DNA of 64,000 nucleotides. Origin: Streptococcus downei MFe28. Its GTDB lineage: Bacteria; Bacillota; Bacilli; Lactobacillales; Streptococcaceae. The translations under genes and the position numbers were made by a program. Below are positions 56,837-64,000 of the stretch, one piece after another (position 1 is the stretch's first letter; each line of letters starts with the position of its first letter). Under the pieces are notes generated by a model. The model had not been told where the DNA came from and ran no database searches. It worked only from the letters and a program-made list of their open reading frames with translations. The stretch spans positions 434,001-498,000 of the forward strand of contig NZ_UHFA01000002.1 in assembly GCF_900459175.1 (NCBI RefSeq), read 5' to 3'.

Positions 56837-57625
56837 ATGACAAATGAAAATCGAGTTGCAGTTGTAACAGGTGGCGGTCAAGGAATTGGTAAAGGAATAG
56901 TTGAACAACTTTGCCGAGATGGCTATGCGGTTGTTCTTGCTGATTTAAACGAGACTACTGCAAAAGCAACAGCAGATGAATTGGTAGCAAAAGGCTTTAA
57001 AGTAAGTTTTGTTGTAGGTGATGTTTCTAAAAAAGAAGCTCATGTTAAGTTTGTTGAAAAGGCAGTTGCTGAGTTTGGACGCTTAGATACCTATATCAAT
57101 AATGCCGGTATTGCACAAATTAAAACCTTACAAGAGGAAACACCAGAAGACTTTGAGCAAATCTTTAAAATCAATGTTTTTGGTACACTGTTTGGTATTC
57201 AGGCTGCAACTGAACAATTCCGTGAACAAGATGACGGAGAAAAGATTCGGAAAATTATTAACGCCTCAAGTATTGCAGGCCATGTTGCCTTTGATCTTTT
57301 AGGTGCCTACTCATCAACCAAATTTGCAGTTCGAGGATTAACTCAGGCAGCCGCAAAAGAATTGGGACACGAACATATTACTGTTAATGCTTATTGCCCA
57401 GGAATTGTGGGAACGAGTATGTGGGACTTGATTGATGAAAAAATGGTCGAACTTAAAGGGGGACAAAAAGGTCAATACTTAGAACAATACTCTAAGATGA
57501 TTACCATGGAACGTGTACAGACTCCGGCTGATGTTGCCGACTATGTCTCTTACTTGGCCTCACCTAAGTCTGACTATATGACTGGTCAAGCTGTTCAAAT
57601 AGATGGAGGAATTCAATTTATATAG
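56837..57625 (+). CDS. butA: Short-chain dehydrogenase, acetoin/diacetyl reductase type
   Basis: 262 residues. Classical SDR: cofactor motif TGGGQGIGKGI at the N-terminus, NNAGI near 91, catalytic Ser in INASSIAGH, and Tyr-Lys in YSSTK near 158. The sequence follows diacetyl/acetoin reductases that interconvert diacetyl, acetoin and 2,3-butanediol. The start has AAAGGAG. The symbol is by family resemblance and is less certain than the fold. Confidence 0.85.
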   Translation: MTNENRVAVVTGGGQGIGKGIVEQLCRDGYAVVLADLNETTAKATADELVAKGFKVSFVVGDVSKKEAHVKFVEKAVAEFGRLDTYINNAGIAQIKTLQEETPEDFEQIFKINVFGTLFGIQAATEQFREQDDGEKIRKIINASSIAGHVAFDLLGAYSSTKFAVRGLTQAAAKELGHEHITVNAYCPGIVGTSMWDLIDEKMVELKGGQKGQYLEQYSKMITMERVQTPADVADYVSYLASPKSDYMTGQAVQIDGGIQFI

Positions 57626-57736
57626 CCAAACTTCGATTAAATAGCTACTAGGGAGCATTTTTAAGAGCTCCTTTTTAGTATAAAAATGAGAGTGACGGTT
57701 ACTTGTTTTACAAAAAGATCAAATTTCAAGTCCAAG

Positions 57737-58254
57737 TTAGCCTTTTTGTAAAAACTCTCTAGGAGATTTGTAATCCAGTATTTTCTTTGGATAGTTGTTT
57801 ATCCAGTTTTCAATGACTGCGACTTCTTGTGGAGTCGCATTTTTGCTTCCCTTGGGTAACCCAGGTGTCCGTGGTGAATCCAGTAGTAGATGGTTGAGAT
57901 GGGAACAGGGATACCTTTTGCCTTAACCATCATTTCCGGAGAGTATTTCTGTTTGATGTAGTGGACAATCTTTTCTTTAAGCTCCTTGGTTAGAGAGATC
58001 TGCTTAACAGAGCGCTTACGGTTGTTTTCATAGACTTTTTGAGCAAAGTCAGCTGAGTAAACCCGTTCAAACTTGCCTTTGCGTACCTGCTGTCTAACTT
58101 GTCCACGTTTGACTTCGTTGTTAATGGTTTGGGGAGCTTTGGCTAATCGCCTAGCCACTTCACGATGGGAGAGCCCTTCTCGTAACCACCGTTCAATCAT
58201 TCTACGGTCTGCTAGTGTTAACTGTTTCCCTTTTGGTGTATAATAGTCTTGCAT
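57737..58254 (-). pseudogene. IS30-family transposase with internal deletion
   Basis: The N-terminal 135 or so residues are intact (DRRMIERWLREGLSHREVAR helix-turn-helix, then STIYYWIHHGHLGY). The frame then jumps into the last 30 codons of an IS30 transposase in another frame (ENWINNYPKKILDYKSPREF, stop at 57737-57739). Full proteins are about 320-350 residues, so roughly 500 nt including the DDE core are missing. The start at 58254 is preserved. It is inactive and marks an old insertion before the S10 operon. Confidence 0.85.
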
Positions 58255-58397
58255 CTCAGAGTCTTTCTAATGTGTTTGTGGTGAATTACATTATATCTCT
58301 CTGAGGTGTTTTTTTATACCCTTGTGCTGGCTAACTTCATTTTAGAACTTTCAGCTTTACAAAAAGAAGAAGTTTTTAATAAAAAGAGCAAAAACCC

Positions 58398-58426
58398 TTG
58401 TCAAGCCTTGGCATTTCTGTTATTAT
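58398..58426 (+). promoter_or_regulatory. S10 operon promoter
   Basis: TTGTCA (58398-58403), 17-nt spacer, TATTAT (58421-58426). Confidence 0.7.
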
Positions 58427-58432
58427 ATTATG

Positions 58433-58560
58433 GTGCTGTAAAATACAGCCTTAGCTATGATACAAGAGGTTGCGACACGCTCGGCTGCATTGCCACGCAG
58501 CAACCTGTCGGTTTTCTTGAGGAGCTAGCCTATTATCGTAAATAGACGAGAGGAGAAAAG
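58433..58560 (+). promoter_or_regulatory. Structured leader of the S10 operon
   Basis: The leader contains AGGTTGC (about 58467-58473) pairing with GCAACCT (58499-58505) around a GC-rich branched loop. Ribosomal-protein autoregulation through such leaders is common; the binding protein here is unknown. The 306-nt gap from 58255 has no ORF that I support. Confidence 0.45.
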
Positions 58561-58869
58561 ATGGCAAACAAAAAAATCCGTATTCGCTTGAAAGCGTACG
58601 AACATCGCACACTTGATACTGCGGCAGAAAAAATCGTAGAAACTGCAACCCGTACAGGTGCATCAGTTGCTGGTCCAATTCCATTACCAACTGAACGCAG
58701 TCTTTACACCGTTATTCGCGCGACTCACAAATACAAAGATTCTCGCGAACAATTTGAAATGCGTACCCACAAACGCTTGATCGACATCGTCAACCCAACA
58801 CAAAAAACTGTTGATGCTTTGATGAAGTTGGATCTTCCAAGTGGTGTGAACGTAGAAATCAAACTTTAA
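58561..58869 (+). CDS. rpsJ: 30S ribosomal protein S10
   Basis: 102 residues, family standard, with [15 protein letters not shown] and [24 protein letters not shown] precedes the start. First gene of the S10-spc cluster. Confidence 0.98.
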   Translation: MANKKIRIRLKAYEHRTLDTAAEKIVETATRTGASVAGPIPLPTERSLYTVIRATHKYKDSREQFEMRTHKRLIDIVNPTQKTVDALMKLDLPSGVNVEIKL

Positions 58870-59015
58870 TCAAGAAAAAACAAGGTGATGGGTGTTCAAG
58901 TGAAATTGAACACGGACTAAACTCTGTGTGAAAAAAGATAAAATCATCTCGGTTCTAGAACCGTCGCTGATTTTCCTGTTTTCACTTTGAGTTTGACGTC
59001 CTTTGTATCTTGATT

Positions 59016-59077
59016 CGAGCATAAAAAACGCTCGTTAAAAACTTTTTTGAGCACGAAAAACGCTCATAAAAAACTTT
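59016..59077 (+). other. Two tandem hairpins with T tracts between rpsJ and rplC
   Basis: CGAGC-N9-GCTCG (59016-59034) and TGAGC-N9-GCTCA (59048-59066), each followed by AAAAACTTTTT, form a direct repeat with 32-nt period. They look like duplicated partial terminators or attenuators in the 238-nt gap. Confidence 0.5.
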
Positions 59078-59107
59078 TTAAAAATAAAGTAAAGGAAATA
59101 TTTTCTC

Positions 59108-59734
59108 ATGACAAAAGGAATCTTAGGGAAAAAAGTGGGAATGACTCAAATCTTCACCGAATCTGGTGAATTTATCCCTGTTACTGTCATCGAAGCAACA
59201 CCAAACGTTGTCCTTCAAGTGAAGACTGTTGAAACAGATGGTTATGAAGCAGTTCAAGTTGGTTTTGATGACAAGCGTGAAGTATTGAGCAACAAACCTG
59301 CCAAAGGCCATGTGGCGAAAGCCAACACAGCTCCTAAGCGCTTCATTCGTGAATTTAAAAACATTGAAGGCTTGGAAGTTGGTTCAGAATTGACAGTTGA
59401 ACAATTCGAAGCTGGAGATGTTGTTGATGTAACTGGTACAACTAAGGGTAAAGGTTTCCAAGGTGCTATCAAGCGTCACGGTCAATCACGTGGTCCTATG
59501 GCACACGGTTCTCGTTACCATCGCCGTCCTGGTTCAATGGGTCCTGTTGCCCCTAACCGTGTTTTCAAGAATAAACACTTGGCTGGACGCATGGGTGGTA
59601 ACCGTGTAACTATTCAAAACCTTGAAATTGCACAAGTAGTTCCAGAGATGAACGTTATCCTGATTAAGGGTAATGTCCCAGGTGCTAAGAAATCTCTTAT
59701 CACCATCAAAACAGCAGTTAAAGCTGCTAAATAA
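59108..59734 (+). CDS. rplC: 50S ribosomal protein L3
   Basis: 208 residues with [13 protein letters not shown] at the N-terminus and [19 protein letters not shown] in the loop that reaches the peptidyl-transferase centre. GTAAAGGAAA precedes the start. Confidence 0.98.
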   Translation: MTKGILGKKVGMTQIFTESGEFIPVTVIEATPNVVLQVKTVETDGYEAVQVGFDDKREVLSNKPAKGHVAKANTAPKRFIREFKNIEGLEVGSELTVEQFEAGDVVDVTGTTKGKGFQGAIKRHGQSRGPMAHGSRYHRRPGSMGPVAPNRVFKNKHLAGRMGGNRVTIQNLEIAQVVPEMNVILIKGNVPGAKKSLITIKTAVKAAK

Positions 59735-59757
59735 TAAGAAAGGAGAAAACAGTAATA

Positions 59758-60381
59758 ATGGCAAACGTAAAACTATTTGACCAAACTGGTAAAGAAGTTA
59801 GCACAGTTGAATTGAACGACGCTGTCTTCGGTATCGAACCAAACGAATCAGTAGTATTCGACGTCGTAATTAGCCAACGTGCTAGCCTGCGCCAAGGTAC
59901 TCATGCGGTTAAAAATCGCTCGGCAGTATCTGGTGGTGGTCGTAAGCCATGGCGCCAAAAAGGAACTGGCCGTGCTCGTCAAGGTTCTATTCGTTCCCCA
60001 CAATGGCGTGGTGGTGGTGTGGTCTTTGGACCAACCCCACGCTCATACGCTTACAAATTCCCGCAAAAAGTTCGTCGCCTTGCTTTGAAATCAGTTCTTT
60101 CAGCTAAAGTTGCTGAAGAAAAACTGGTTGCTGTGGACGCTCTTTCATTTGCAGCACCAAAAACTGCTGAATTTGCTAAGGTTCTTAAGGCGCTTAGCAT
60201 CGATTCAAAAGTACTTGTTGTTTTGGAAGAAGGAAACGAAGTGGCTGCTTTGTCAGCTCGTAACCTGCCAAATGTAGCAGTTGCAACTGCTAAAACTGCA
60301 AGTGTTCTTGACATCATGAATGCAGATAAGCTTCTTGTTACTAAAGAAGCAATCTCTACAATCGAGGAGGTTCTTGCATAA
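59758..60381 (+). CDS. rplD: 50S ribosomal protein L4
   Basis: 207 residues. The extended loop [19 protein letters not shown] lines the exit tunnel. AAAGGAG lies upstream. It overlaps rplW by one base. L4 is the usual repressor of S10 operons. Confidence 0.98.
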   Translation: MANVKLFDQTGKEVSTVELNDAVFGIEPNESVVFDVVISQRASLRQGTHAVKNRSAVSGGGRKPWRQKGTGRARQGSIRSPQWRGGGVVFGPTPRSYAYKFPQKVRRLALKSVLSAKVAEEKLVAVDALSFAAPKTAEFAKVLKALSIDSKVLVVLEEGNEVAALSARNLPNVAVATAKTASVLDIMNADKLLVTKEAISTIEEVLA

Positions 60382-60677
60382 TGAACTTGTACGACGTAAT
60401 CAAAAAACCTGTCATCACTGAAAAGTCAATGGCTGACTTGGAAAATGGTAAATACACATTTGAAGTTGATACACGTGCTCACAAATTGCTGATCAAACAA
60501 GCTATCGAAGCGGCTTTTGATGGCGTAAAGGTTGCTAGTGTTAATACTGTAAATGTGAAACCAAAACAAAAACGTGTTGGTCGCTATACAGGATTTACAA
60601 GTAAAACTAAAAAAGCTATCGTTACTCTTACAGCTGACTCAAAAGCAATTGAGTTGTTCGCAGCTGAAGCTGAATAA
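60381..60677 (+). CDS. rplW: 50S ribosomal protein L23
   Basis: 98 residues with [15 protein letters not shown] at the N-terminus, the usual family start. GAGGAGG lies within the end of rplD. Confidence 0.98.
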   Translation: MNLYDVIKKPVITEKSMADLENGKYTFEVDTRAHKLLIKQAIEAAFDGVKVASVNTVNVKPKQKRVGRYTGFTSKTKKAIVTLTADSKAIELFAAEAE

Positions 60678-60694
60678 TCTAAGGAGGAAATAAG

Positions 60695-61528
60695 GTGGGT
60701 ATTAAAGTTTTTAAACCAACAACAAATGGCCGTCGCAATATGACTTCTTTGGATTTTGCAGAAATCACTACAAACACTCCTGAGAAATCATTGCTCATTT
60801 CTTTGAGCAAGACAGCTGGTCGTAACAACAATGGCCGCATCACTGTTCGCCACCATGGTGGAGGACACAAACGCCATTACCGTATCATCGACTTCAAACG
60901 TAACAAAGACGATGTTGAAGCAGTTGTTAAAACAATTGAATACGATCCAAATCGTACTGCTAACATCGCCCTTGTTCACTATACTGACGGTGTGAAGGCC
61001 TACATCATTGCCCCTAAGGGTCTTGAAGTTGGCCAACGTATCGTATCTGGACCAGAGGCTGATATCAAGGTTGGTAATGCTTTGCCATTGGCAAACATCC
61101 CAGTCGGTACCATCATCCACAACATTGAGTTGAAACCTGGTAAAGGTGGAGAACTTGTTCGTGCGGCTGGAGCTTCCGCTCAAGTACTAGGTCAAGAAGG
61201 TAAATACGTTCTCGTTCGTCTTCAATCTGGTGAGGTTCGTATGATTCTTGGAACTTGCCGTGCAACCGTTGGGGTTGTTGGTAACGAACAACAATCATTG
61301 GTTAACCTTGGTAAGGCTGGACGTAATCGCTGGAAAGGTGTTCGCCCAACAGTTCGTGGTTCTGTAATGAACCCTAACGATCACCCTCACGGTGGTGGTG
61401 AAGGTAAAGCACCTGTCGGACGTAAAGCGCCATCTACTCCTTGGGGTAAACCTGCGCTTGGTCTTAAGACACGTAGCAAGAAGGCTAAATCAGACAAACT
61501 TATTGTTCGTCGTCGTAATGAAAAATAA
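60695..61528 (+). CDS. rplB: 50S ribosomal protein L2
   Basis: 277 residues, starting with GTG behind AAGGAGG. The C-terminal [18 protein letters not shown] holds the functionally critical His. It is followed by an unusual 97-nt gap containing a long hairpin. Confidence 0.98.
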   Translation: MGIKVFKPTTNGRRNMTSLDFAEITTNTPEKSLLISLSKTAGRNNNGRITVRHHGGGHKRHYRIIDFKRNKDDVEAVVKTIEYDPNRTANIALVHYTDGVKAYIIAPKGLEVGQRIVSGPEADIKVGNALPLANIPVGTIIHNIELKPGKGGELVRAAGASAQVLGQEGKYVLVRLQSGEVRMILGTCRATVGVVGNEQQSLVNLGKAGRNRWKGVRPTVRGSVMNPNDHPHGGGEGKAPVGRKAPSTPWGKPALGLKTRSKKAKSDKLIVRRRNEK

Positions 61529-61555
61529 GCATAAGATTAAAAATCCGCCAGCTCG

Positions 61556-61587
61556 GTAGGATGAGTGAGAGCTGCTCTCGCTTATCC
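61556..61587 (+). other. Long hairpin between rplB and rpsS
   Basis: GGATGAGTGAGAG pairs with CTCTCGCTTATCC (two wobble pairs) around CTG. No T run follows, so it is more likely an mRNA stability or processing site than a terminator. Confidence 0.5.
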
Positions 61588-61625
61588 AAGCCGCTGTGGT
61601 ACTTATTTAAAGGAGAAATTATTAA

Positions 61626-61901
61626 ATGGGACGCAGTCTTAAAAAAGGACCTTTCGTCGATGAGCATTTGATGAAAAAAGTTGAAGCTCAAGCGAACGAA
61701 GAAAAGAAAAAAGTTATTAAAACTTGGTCACGTCGTTCAACGATTTTCCCAAGTTTTATCGGTTATACAATCGCTGTTTATGATGGACGTAAACACGTAC
61801 CAGTTTACATCCAAGAAGACATGGTAGGTCACAAGCTTGGTGAATTTGCACCAACACGTACTTACAAAGGTCACGCAACAGACGACAAGAGAACTCGTTA
61901 A
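61626..61901 (+). CDS. rpsS: 30S ribosomal protein S19
   Basis: 91 residues with [15 protein letters not shown] and [31 protein letters not shown] lies upstream. Confidence 0.98.
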   Translation: MGRSLKKGPFVDEHLMKKVEAQANEEKKKVIKTWSRRSTIFPSFIGYTIAVYDGRKHVPVYIQEDMVGHKLGEFAPTRTYKGHATDDKRTR

Positions 61902-61916
61902 TAGGAGGAGGACACA

Positions 61917-62261
61917 ATGGCAGAAATTACTTCAGCTAAAGCAATGGCTCGTACAGTGCGTGTTTCACCTCGTAAAACACGTCTTGTTCTTGACCTTATT
62001 CGCGGTAAGAACGTTGCCGATGCAATCGCAATCTTGAAATTCACCCCAAACAAAGCTGCTGGTGTGGTTGAAAAAGTTTTGAACTCAGCAATCGCTAACG
62101 CAGAAAATAACTTTGGTTTGGAAAAAGCAAACTTGGTCGTATCTGAAACATTTGCAAACGAAGGACCAACCATGAAACGGTTTCGTCCACGTGCAAAAGG
62201 TTCAGCTTCACCAATCAACAAACGCACAACCCACGTGACTGTGGTTGTTGCAGAAAAATAA
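61917..62261 (+). CDS. rplV: 50S ribosomal protein L22
   Basis: 114 residues with [15 protein letters not shown] and the exit-tunnel hairpin ending in [23 protein letters not shown] lies upstream. Confidence 0.98.
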   Translation: MAEITSAKAMARTVRVSPRKTRLVLDLIRGKNVADAIAILKFTPNKAAGVVEKVLNSAIANAENNFGLEKANLVVSETFANEGPTMKRFRPRAKGSASPINKRTTHVTVVVAEK

Positions 62262-62273
62262 GGAGGTAAAATC

Positions 62274-62927
62274 GTGGGTCAAAAAGTACATCCAATTGGT
62301 ATGCGTGTCGGTGTTATTCGTGACTGGGACGCAAAATGGTATGCTGAAAAAGAATACGCAGATTACCTTCATGAAGATTTGGCAATCCGTAAGTTCATCA
62401 GCAAAGAATTGGCTGACGCTTCAGTTTCAACTGTTGAAATTGAACGTGCGGTAAACAAGGTGATTGTTTCCCTTCATACTGCAAAACCTGGTATGGTTAT
62501 CGGTAAAGGTGGGGCAAATGTTGATGCTTTGCGTGCTAAATTGAATAAATTAACAGGAAAACAAGTCCACATCAATATCGTTGAAATCAAAGCACCTGAC
62601 TTGGATGCTCACCTGGTTGGTGAAAACATCGCTCGTCAATTGGAACAACGTGTGGCTTTCCGTCGTGCACAAAAACAAGCTATCCAACGCACCATGCGTG
62701 CTGGAGCAAAAGGAATCAAAACTCAGGTATCTGGTCGTTTGAACGGTGCTGATATTGCCCGTGCAGAAGGCTACTCTGAAGGAACTGTTCCGCTTCACAC
62801 CTTGCGTGCTGATATTGATTATGCTTGGGAAGAAGCAGACACTACTTACGGAAAACTTGGTGTTAAAGTTTGGATCTATCGTGGTGAAGTGCTTCCAGCT
62901 CGTAAAAACACTAAAGGAGGCAAATAA
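62274..62927 (+). CDS. rpsC: 30S ribosomal protein S3
   Basis: 217 residues, GTG start behind AAGGAGG. The KH domain shows [15 protein letters not shown], and the C-terminal domain [20 protein letters not shown] is typical. Confidence 0.98.
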   Translation: MGQKVHPIGMRVGVIRDWDAKWYAEKEYADYLHEDLAIRKFISKELADASVSTVEIERAVNKVIVSLHTAKPGMVIGKGGANVDALRAKLNKLTGKQVHINIVEIKAPDLDAHLVGENIARQLEQRVAFRRAQKQAIQRTMRAGAKGIKTQVSGRLNGADIARAEGYSEGTVPLHTLRADIDYAWEEADTTYGKLGVKVWIYRGEVLPARKNTKGGK

Positions 62928-62930
62928 CAA

Positions 62931-63344
62931 ATGTTAGTACCTAAACGTGTTAAACACCGTCGCGAATTCCGTGGAAAAATGCGTGGTGAAGCTAAGGGTG
63001 GTAAAGAAGTAGCCTTTGGTCAATACGGCCTGCAAGCTACTACTAGCCACTGGATCACCAACCGTCAAATCGAAGCTGCCCGTATCGCTATGACGCGTTA
63101 CATGAAACGTGGTGGTAAGGTTTGGATTAAAATCTTCCCACACAAATCCTACACCGCTAAAGCTATCGGGGTACGGATGGGTTCTGGTAAAGGGGCACCT
63201 GAAGGTTGGGTTGCACCAGTTAAGCGTGGTAAGGTGATGTTTGAAATCGCCGATGTGCCAGAAGAAGTTGCTCGTGAAGCCCTTCGTTTGGCTAGCCACA
63301 AGTTGCCAGTTAAGACTAAATTCGTAAAACGCGAAGCAGAATAA
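62931..63344 (+). CDS. rplP: 50S ribosomal protein L16
   Basis: 137 residues with [18 protein letters not shown] and [18 protein letters not shown] [25 protein letters not shown] lies at the end of rpsC, 3 nt before the start region. Confidence 0.98.
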   Translation: MLVPKRVKHRREFRGKMRGEAKGGKEVAFGQYGLQATTSHWITNRQIEAARIAMTRYMKRGGKVWIKIFPHKSYTAKAIGVRMGSGKGAPEGWVAPVKRGKVMFEIADVPEEVAREALRLASHKLPVKTKFVKREAE

Positions 63345-63353
63345 GGAGAAGAC

Positions 63354-63560
63354 ATGAAACTTAAAGAAATCAAAGAGTTTGTTGCTGAGCTTCGTGGCTT
63401 GTCTCAAGAAGAACTTGCTCAAAAAGAAAGCGAACTCAAAAAAGAACTTTTTGATCTTCGTTTCCAAGCTGCAGCAGGTCAACTTGATCAAACTGCTCGT
63501 TTGAACGAAGTCAAGAAACAAATTGCCCGTGTGAAAACCGTGCAAGCAGAAAGCAAATAA
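63354..63560 (+). CDS. rpmC: 50S ribosomal protein L29
   Basis: 68 residues, with [20 protein letters not shown] and a helical C-terminus. AAGGAG lies upstream. Confidence 0.97.
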   Translation: MKLKEIKEFVAELRGLSQEELAQKESELKKELFDLRFQAAAGQLDQTARLNEVKKQIARVKTVQAESK

Positions 63561-63587
63561 TAGATTGGGAAAGGAGTAATTCTAATA

Positions 63588-63848
63588 ATGGAACGTAATC
63601 AACGTAAGACCCTTGTTGGACGTGTTGTATCTGACAAGATGGATAAAACAATCACTGTTATAGTTGAAACAAAACGTAACCACCCAGTCTATGGTAAGCG
63701 TATCAACTATTCTAAGAAATACAAAGCTCATGATGAAAACAATACTGCTAAAGAAGGCGATATCGTTCGCATCATGGAAACTCGTCCACTTTCAGCTACA
63801 AAACGTTTCCGTCTTGTAGAAGTACTGGAAAAGGCTGTTATTATCTAA
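63588..63848 (+). CDS. rpsQ: 30S ribosomal protein S17
   Basis: 86 residues with [19 protein letters not shown] and the OB-fold ending [27 protein letters not shown] lies upstream. Confidence 0.98.
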   Translation: MERNQRKTLVGRVVSDKMDKTITVIVETKRNHPVYGKRINYSKKYKAHDENNTAKEGDIVRIMETRPLSATKRFRLVEVLEKAVII

Positions 63849-63872
63849 TCAAACTAGAAGGAGACATTTGAC

Positions 63873-64000
63873 ATGATTCAACAAGAAAGTCGCTTGAAGG
63901 TTGCTGATAATAGCGGTGCCCGTGAAATCTTGACCATCAAAGTTCTTGGTGGTTCAGGACGTAAATTCGCTAACATCGGTGACGTTATCGTTGCCTCAGT
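63873..64000 (+). CDS. rplN: 50S ribosomal protein L14, 5' part
   Basis: Starts [20 protein letters not shown], the universal L14 N-terminus, behind AGAAGGAG. The window edge cuts it after about 42 codons, so the rest is not visible. Confidence 0.96.
   Translation, partial: MIQQESRLKVADNSGAREILTIKVLGGSGRKFANIGDVIVAS

Overview
This window is chromosomal DNA of a Streptococcus. Three things show this: the purine cluster with a Sip-type LysM antigen beside it, an rrn operon with the streptococcal 12-tRNA tail (Val-Gly-Ile-Glu-Ser-fMet-Phe-Tyr-Trp-His-Gln-Leu), and the start of the S10 ribosomal operon. A ComR/ComS/ComX competence circuit of the ComRS type makes a mutans/downei, pyogenic or related group likely. 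A mutans/downei-type species is my guess; the species is not proven.

Layout. 0.1-5.4 kb: a transport operon (small membrane protein, ABC ATPase, ABC-2 permease, ABC exporter) that ends in an unlisted 46-aa double-glycine peptide rich in Trp and Pro, which overlaps a secreted GHSLGG lipase-like protein. 5.6-7.2 kb: comR and a candidate comS under a doubled ComR box. 7.2-11.5 kb: an XRE/DUF4097-like regulator divergent from an ABC/FtsX-type transporter whose ATPase gene carries a poly-A frameshift. 11.6-35.8 kb: the purine genes purC-L-F-M-N-H, purD, purE-K and purB, interrupted at several junctions by AT-rich accessory genes. These are an HNH-like protein between purN and purH, an Abi_2/HEPN gene with a candidate small RNA before purD, DUF523 and ATP-grasp genes between purD and purE, and a TrlF-like PHP-ATPase locus between purK and purB. 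A TetR/HXXEE pair and sip lie between purH and the Abi gene.

36-44.1 kb: an aldehyde dehydrogenase on the minus strand, then 16S-tRNA-Ala-23S-5S and 12 tRNAs, with an unexplained tRNA-like folded element between 5S and tRNA-Val. 44.7-45.4 kb: comX behind a perfect 20-bp ComR palindrome. 45.6-57.6 kb: rplM-rpsI, ruvB, a phosphatase, a MORN protein, an OatA-like acyltransferase, three tandem paralogous membrane-anchored proteins, thrC, a MATE exporter and an acetoin reductase. 57.7-58.3 kb: a deleted IS30-type transposase. 58.4 kb to the end: rpsJ to rplN (cut by the window edge).

How the parts fit together. The pur genes encode the ten-step route from PRPP to IMP (minus purR and GMP-branch genes) plus PurB, which acts twice. 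ComR plus the ComS-derived peptide should switch on comS and comX, because both promoters place a GACAT-N2-ATGTC box exactly 25 nt before the -10. The accessory genes inside the pur cluster look like a distributed set of defence or conflict genes. The strongest candidates for new biology are the Trp/Pro double-glycine peptide operon, the Abi/HEPN gene with its promoter-terminator RNA unit, the TrlF three-gene locus, and the unusual ComS and ComX genes.
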